A stretch of DNA of 64,000 nucleotides from Haliscomenobacter sp041740695 (GTDB taxonomy: Bacteria; Bacteroidota; Bacteroidia; Chitinophagales; Saprospiraceae), in contig NZ_JBGSLK010000006.1 of NCBI RefSeq assembly GCF_041740695.1, forward strand, positions 1 through 64,000, read 5' to 3'. Both the position numbers and the translations under genes were made by a program. Below are positions 59,892 to 64,000 of the stretch, piece by piece. How positions within the stretch are numbered: position 1 is the stretch's first letter; every line of letters starts with the position of its first letter. Under the pieces are notes generated by a model that ran no database searches, had not been told where the DNA came from, and worked only from the letters and a program-made list of their open reading frames with translations.

Positions 59892-61304
59892 ATGGAAAGT
59901 AGAATAGCAGAAGCTCCAACTGCAGACAGTCCTGAAGGAGAGCCAGTTATTGTGAAGCTGAAACGCGGCTTCGATGTTCACTTGTACGGGGAAGCTCCCA
60001 AAAAAGTCCATTCCGAGGTATCCGTAAATCGATTTGCTGTTCAAGCACCCAATTACCTGGGCTTGGCACCTATGCCAAAACTAATGGTAGAGGAGGGGCA
60101 GCACGTTTTGGCGGGTGAGGCTTTGTTTTTTGACAAAAATCGACCGGAAGTCCTTTTTGTTGCACCAGTGAGTGGCGAATTGATTGCCATCAACCGGGGT
60201 GAGCGGCGAGCGATTCAAGAGCTGGTGATTCTGGCGGATAGAACCATCCAATACCGCACGTACGACAAAATTCCTAGCCTGGATAGTTCACGAGAAGAAC
60301 TGTTTGCCTTTTTACAAGAAAGCGGCGCCTGGTCCCTGTTTCGTCAGCGACCGTATAATCTTCTGGCTGATCCTGATGCGGTGCCAAGGGATATTTTTAT
60401 CTCCACTTTTGATACAGCCCCTTTGGCGCCCGACCTCAATCTGGTGGTCAGTGGCCGCGAAGCTGCTTTTCAAAAAGGCCTGGACGTGCTGGTCAAACTG
60501 ACCACGGGTAAAGTATACCTGGGCCTTGACGCCCGTGGCAACGCGGTATCCAGCGCTTTTAGTCAGGCAAGAGGGGTGCAAAAAATCGGGTTCAAAGGTA
60601 AACATCCGGCTGGAAATGTAGGGATTCAAATCCACCACATTCGCCCAATTCGCTCCAGAGAAAAGGTATGGACGCTGGGTGTACAGGAAGTGATCACACT
60701 GGGTACCTTGTTTCTGGAAGGTAAATACGATGCATCGCGGATCGTCGCTTTGACGGGTTCTGCGCTTGACAAACCTGCTTATGTGCGTACCTATGCAGGG
60801 GCGAATCTTGGTGACTTGCTGAAAAACCAGGGTGTTGCTGCAAATTCCCGCATCATTTCCGGGGATGTACTCTCTGGCAAAACCAAAACAGCCGAGCAGT
60901 TTTTGAATGTTTACGACGATCAAGTCAGCGTCATTCCAGAAGGAAATGATTATGAAATGTTTGGTTGGTTGGCACCAATGAGCGCGAGGCCCTCCACTTC
61001 TCGTACATTTTTTAGTGGTATTCTGCCCTTTGGCTGGATTTACAATGCCACGACGAATACCCACGGTGAAAAGCGCGCCTTTGTTATGACAGGTCAGTAT
61101 GAAGATGTGCTGCCGATGGACATTTTTCCTCAACACTTGTTGAAGGCCATCATTACCAACGACATTGAACGCATCGAAGGATTGGGCATTCACGAAGTGG
61201 TAGAAGAGGATTTGGCAATCTGCGAGTTCGCCTGTACTTCCAAACAACCCTTGCAAAAAATCCTACGCGAGGGCATTGACATGATGATTAAAGAAGGGCT
61301 ATAG
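59892..61304 (+). CDS. nqrA: Na+-translocating NADH:quinone reductase subunit A
   Basis: The ATG at 59892 gives a 470-residue protein with VKLKRGFDVHLYGEAPKK, the NqrA start; the longer frame from 59844 starts at TTG and adds no conserved residues. It continues with PNYLGLAPMPKLMVEEGQHV and later THGEKRAFVMTGQYEDVLPMDI, typical of NqrA, the cytoplasmic quinone-binding subunit. It is the first gene of nqrABCDE. A -7-like TACATTTG at 59815-59822 lies 70 bp upstream, but no good -33 element pairs with it. Confidence 0.92.
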   Translation: MESRIAEAPTADSPEGEPVIVKLKRGFDVHLYGEAPKKVHSEVSVNRFAVQAPNYLGLAPMPKLMVEEGQHVLAGEALFFDKNRPEVLFVAPVSGELIAINRGERRAIQELVILADRTIQYRTYDKIPSLDSSREELFAFLQESGAWSLFRQRPYNLLADPDAVPRDIFISTFDTAPLAPDLNLVVSGREAAFQKGLDVLVKLTTGKVYLGLDARGNAVSSAFSQARGVQKIGFKGKHPAGNVGIQIHHIRPIRSREKVWTLGVQEVITLGTLFLEGKYDASRIVALTGSALDKPAYVRTYAGANLGDLLKNQGVAANSRIISGDVLSGKTKTAEQFLNVYDDQVSVIPEGNDYEMFGWLAPMSARPSTSRTFFSGILPFGWIYNATTNTHGEKRAFVMTGQYEDVLPMDIFPQHLLKAIITNDIERIEGLGIHEVVEEDLAICEFACTSKQPLQKILREGIDMMIKEGL

Positions 61305-61306
61305 TC

Positions 61307-62569
61307 ATGAAAGAAAAAATAATCAGTCTTTTTAAACGTATGGAGCCGGACAAGGAGAAATCTCCACTGTTGCACACGGCCTACGATGCATTTTTTACTT
61401 TTGCTTTTGCACCCAATTCCGTTACCAAAGATGGCGTACACATCCGCGATGGGATGGACCTCAAGCGGACGATGGTTATAGTGGTGATTGCCTTGCAACT
61501 CTGTTATCTCTGGGGCACCCTGAACATCGGGCACCAGCATTTTGCGGCACTGGGATTGTACCAAAACCTGATTTTGGAAGGTTTTCACCTGAAGTTGTTC
61601 TACGGTTTGGTGCAATTGTTGCCGATCTGGATCGTGGCACATGTGGTAGGTTTGGGCGTTGAGTTTTATTTTGCGGCGCGCAAAAAACATGCTGTGGAAG
61701 AAGGTTTCCTGGTTACAGGTGCCCTGATTCCCTTGATTATGCCTCCTGATGTGCCGCTTTGGATTTTGGCTTTTTCCATCGTATTCGCCGTTATCATCGG
61801 CAAAGAAGCCTTTGGTGGAACCGGGATGAACGTGGTCAATATTGCCTTGCTGGCGCGGGTATTTGTGTTTTTTGCCTACCCCGCTACCATTTCCGGCGAT
61901 GAAGTATGGGTAGCTGGCCTGACCAAGGCTGGCCCTGGCGGCATGGCCGATTATGGCTGGATTCACCTCCAGGTACTCAATCCCATTTTTGAATCCTTTG
62001 GGTGGGATACCTTTAATCAAGGCTATGCCGTGGTGGATGGGTATTCGGGGGCTACTCCGATGGCCCTGGCTGCTAAAGGCGGCTGGGCTGCGGTGATGGA
62101 GCATTACACGCCCGGGCAAATGTTCTGGGGGTTGATTCCCGGATCAATTGGAGAAACGAGCAAACCATTCATCATCATTGGTGCTTTGATGTTGATTGGA
62201 GCAGGCATTGCCAGTTGGCGCATCATGGTATCCATGAGTTTGGGTATGGTATTTATGGCCTTGATTTTCAACATGTGGGGTTACAATGCCTTCATGGAAA
62301 TTCCTTGGTACTACCATTTTTCGATGGGCAGCTTTTTGTTTGCCATGGCTTTTATGGCCACTGATCCGGTCACTGCTGCTTCCACCAATCGAGGCAAGTG
62401 GATTTACGGCTTTCTGATTGGCGTCATTGGCCTGATCGTAAGGGTGATGAACCCGGCATATCCCGAGGGCTGGATGTTGGCCATCCTGCTGCTCAACGTA
62501 TTTGCACCGCTGATCGATCATTTTGTATTGCAGTCCAACATCAATAAACGAATGAAGCATGTACAGTAA
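61307..62569 (+). CDS. nqrB: Na+-translocating NADH:quinone reductase subunit B
   Basis: The 420-residue protein has about ten membrane helices and the covalent FMN site Thr250 in the motif GYSGATPMALA, plus GKEAFGGTGMNVVNIALLAR. NqrB carries FMN and riboflavin and forms part of the sodium channel. It starts 2 bp after the nqrA stop codon and its 3' end overlaps nqrC by 11 bp. Confidence 0.94.
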   Translation: MKEKIISLFKRMEPDKEKSPLLHTAYDAFFTFAFAPNSVTKDGVHIRDGMDLKRTMVIVVIALQLCYLWGTLNIGHQHFAALGLYQNLILEGFHLKLFYGLVQLLPIWIVAHVVGLGVEFYFAARKKHAVEEGFLVTGALIPLIMPPDVPLWILAFSIVFAVIIGKEAFGGTGMNVVNIALLARVFVFFAYPATISGDEVWVAGLTKAGPGGMADYGWIHLQVLNPIFESFGWDTFNQGYAVVDGYSGATPMALAAKGGWAAVMEHYTPGQMFWGLIPGSIGETSKPFIIIGALMLIGAGIASWRIMVSMSLGMVFMALIFNMWGYNAFMEIPWYYHFSMGSFLFAMAFMATDPVTAASTNRGKWIYGFLIGVIGLIVRVMNPAYPEGWMLAILLLNVFAPLIDHFVLQSNINKRMKHVQ

Positions 62570-63272
62570 CCGCTATATCACGATCTATACCCTGATCATG
62601 ACCCTGGTCGTATCGGTGGTACTCGCTTTTGCCGTTACGGGCTTAAAACCTTTTCACGATGAGGCGGAAGCGATATATAAAAAGCGCGATATTCTGAGCG
62701 CGATTGAAAGCCAATTGCCCAAAAAGCTCAAAGATATGAGTGACGAGGAGGTGTTGAGCTTATTTGATTCCAAAGTCGAGCAGGTGGTGATCAATGCTGA
62801 AGGAGAGAGCCTGCAAGGCATTAGCGCCGAAAAAGTAGACATGGCATCGGAAGAAAAGAAACCAGAAAATGAACGCAAGTATCCATTGTACATTTATCAA
62901 AGTGAGCAAGGTAAAATATACCTCGCTTCAGTACGTGGAAATGGGCTTTGGGATAAAATCTGGGCATATGTTGCCATCAAAGAAGACTTGAACACCATTG
63001 TTGGGACAGCATTTGGGCACGTCGGTGAAACACCTGGTTTGGGTGCAGAAATTAAAGACAATCCCAGTTTTCCTAAACAATTTGAAGGAAAAAAATTGTT
63101 GAATGATCAGGGTGAATACGTTTCGGTCAGAGTAGTAAAAGGTGGTGTAAAAGATCCGCTACATGAAGTAGACGCGATTTCGGGTGCCACCATTACCTCG
63201 GTTGGGGTTTCGGACATGATGGTTCGTGGCCTCGAAGTGTATCTCCCTTATTTGCAAGCGCAGAAAAAATAA
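62559..63272 (+). CDS. nqrC: Na+-translocating NADH:quinone reductase subunit C
   Basis: The 237-residue protein has an N-terminal membrane helix (about 9-28) and a periplasmic FMN-binding domain with GETPGLGAEI and the FMN-linked Thr211 in the motif SGATITS. The sequence between the helix and the domain is charged, with a run of acidic residues. It overlaps nqrB by 11 bp and is followed by nqrD after 5 bp. Confidence 0.94.
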   Translation: MYSNRYITIYTLIMTLVVSVVLAFAVTGLKPFHDEAEAIYKKRDILSAIESQLPKKLKDMSDEEVLSLFDSKVEQVVINAEGESLQGISAEKVDMASEEKKPENERKYPLYIYQSEQGKIYLASVRGNGLWDKIWAYVAIKEDLNTIVGTAFGHVGETPGLGAEIKDNPSFPKQFEGKKLLNDQGEYVSVRVVKGGVKDPLHEVDAISGATITSVGVSDMMVRGLEVYLPYLQAQKK

Positions 63273-63277
63273 ATTCC

Positions 63278-63979
63278 ATGGCAGAAACAACGACAACAAC
63301 AGTAGAAAAAGAAAAGCTGGAGTGGTTTGGGCCCAAGGAGCGAAAGCTCGTTACTGACCCACTGGGAGATGACAATCCCATCACCGTTCAGGTTCTTGGT
63401 GTTTGTTCGGCCCTTGCGGTCACAACCATGCTCAAACCCGCTTTGATTATGGCCATAGCGGTGACTCTGGTAACAGGCTTTTCCAATCTGGTCATCTCCT
63501 CGCTGCGCAATGGTGTTCCGAAACAAATCCGGATGATTGTTCAATTGGTAGTGATTGCCTTTTTGGTAACCATCGTAGAACAAGTCCTGAAAGCCTACAG
63601 CTATCCCATTTGGAAGCAGTTATCGGTATTCATCGGACTGATCATCACCAATTGTATTGTAATGGGGCGTTTGGAAGCATTTGCCATGGCCAATCCTCCC
63701 TGGCGTTCGTTTTTGGACGGATTGGGGAATGGCGCAGGCTATGGGTTGATCTTGATCGCAGTAGCTGCCATACGTGAGTTTTTTGGTCGGGGTGCGCTTT
63801 ATGGCTACAAAATCCTGGGGGCTACCGATGAATTTTTGCTCAATACCAGCAAACATTGGTGGTTAAGCTGGTATCAGCCGAATGGCTTAATGGTCATTCC
63901 GGCATCGGCAATCTTTTTGGTTGGTATTTTTATTTGGATTCAACGTTCGCGCAATCCAAAATTGGTTGACGCATCTTAA
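63278..63979 (+). CDS. nqrD: Na+-translocating NADH:quinone reductase subunit D
   Basis: The 233-residue protein has six membrane helices and the NqrD pattern: PITVQVLGVCSALAVTTML, IGLIITNCIVMGRLEAFAM and a NGAGYGLILIAVAAIREFFG segment. The cysteine in GVCSA and that in TNCIV are the expected ligands of the intramembrane iron centre shared with NqrE. The N-terminus carries ~25 extra polar residues compared with short forms. It is 5 bp after nqrC. Confidence 0.94.
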   Translation: MAETTTTTVEKEKLEWFGPKERKLVTDPLGDDNPITVQVLGVCSALAVTTMLKPALIMAIAVTLVTGFSNLVISSLRNGVPKQIRMIVQLVVIAFLVTIVEQVLKAYSYPIWKQLSVFIGLIITNCIVMGRLEAFAMANPPWRSFLDGLGNGAGYGLILIAVAAIREFFGRGALYGYKILGATDEFLLNTSKHWWLSWYQPNGLMVIPASAIFLVGIFIWIQRSRNPKLVDAS

Positions 63980-63990
63980 ATTGATATACA

Positions 63991-64000
63991 ATGGACAATC
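63991..64000 (+). CDS. Start of the next gene, probably nqrE (cut by window edge)
   Basis: ATG at 63991 lies 11 bp after the nqrD stop, at the position where nqrE is found in every known nqr operon. Only three codons are visible (M-D-N), so the assignment rests on gene order. Confidence 0.45.

Noticed and set aside
60312..62119. Two long minus-strand frames opposite nqrA and nqrB
   Set aside because: They overlap conserved nqr genes and show His/Gln-rich low-pattern translations typical of antisense frames.
1..64000. tRNA, rRNA or riboswitch genes
   Set aside because: No cloverleaf with a CCA-type acceptor end, no 16S/23S core motif and no known riboswitch core was recognised by eye in the intergenic regions; a covariance search would be needed to be certain.

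Overview
The window comes from a Bacteroidota chromosome, most likely a Saprospiria-type filamentous or gliding bacterium (Haliscomenobacter/Lewinella-like; this placement is inference). The evidence is type IX secretion C-terminal domains of both type A and type B, a PorP/SprF-like protein next to a PD40-OmpA protein, Na+-NQR, a single-cytochrome-subunit SdhCAB, and promoter elements of the Bacteroidota form (TTG, about 20 nt, TAnnTTTG). No rRNA, tRNA or CRISPR array was seen. The window opens on the last 41 codons of an IS66-like transposase and closes at the first bases of nqrE.

Region 0.2-4 kb holds a lipoprotein, a DUF427 protein, a small membrane protein, an M48 metallopeptidase and a DUF898 membrane protein. 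Region 4-10 kb is a hydroxyproline catabolic cluster on the minus strand (DapA-like deaminase, 2,5-dioxovalerate dehydrogenase, 4-hydroxyproline epimerase, FAD-dependent D-amino-acid dehydrogenase) with a divergent AraC regulator. Region 10-16.3 kb encodes two large secreted cohesin-containing proteins with type A and type B sorting domains; the first also has a dockerin-like module. Region 16.5-25.4 kb is mixed housekeeping and unknown genes (M50 peptidase, DUF1080 protein, Mn-type SOD, LolA-like carrier, GT9 glycosyltransferase). Region 25.5-29.3 kb is the PorP/SprF-like gene and an OmpA protein ending in a DUF1573 module. Region 29.3-38.4 kb carries a VapBC-like pair, a TAXI substrate-binding protein, a VanX-type dipeptidase, a metallophosphoesterase-beta-propeller fusion, an aldo/keto reductase, tandem membrane paralogues and a Nudix hydrolase. 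Region 38.5-40.5 kb is an ECF sigma factor with a candidate envelope-spanning anti-sigma beta-barrel. Region 40.7-47.5 kb holds rnr with a short partner and the sdhCAB operon. Region 47.5-56.6 kb holds beta-barrel proteins, small stress-type proteins, a DAO oxidoreductase, a TspO-like/BrkB pair, a DUF2383 protein and an SPFH protein. Region 56.7-59.7 kb is a MoxR-ATPase-HNH operon whose last two genes look like a Septu (PtuAB) anti-phage module. Region 59.9-64 kb is nqrABCD(E).

The most unusual aspect is the number of palindromic intergenic elements. At least ten families or single elements are visible. One ~165-bp family (20297-20460 and 38356-38520, with a short derivative at 50209-50272) shows compensatory base changes in several stems, so its fold is under selection. 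Another family occupies intergenic gaps of the hydroxyproline operon and is present once in reverse orientation upstream of nothing but the SOD 3' end. The main candidates for new biology are this structured repeat family, the MoxR-linked Septu-like operon, the envelope-spanning anti-sigma barrel and a short promoter-to-terminator RNA unit after sdhB.
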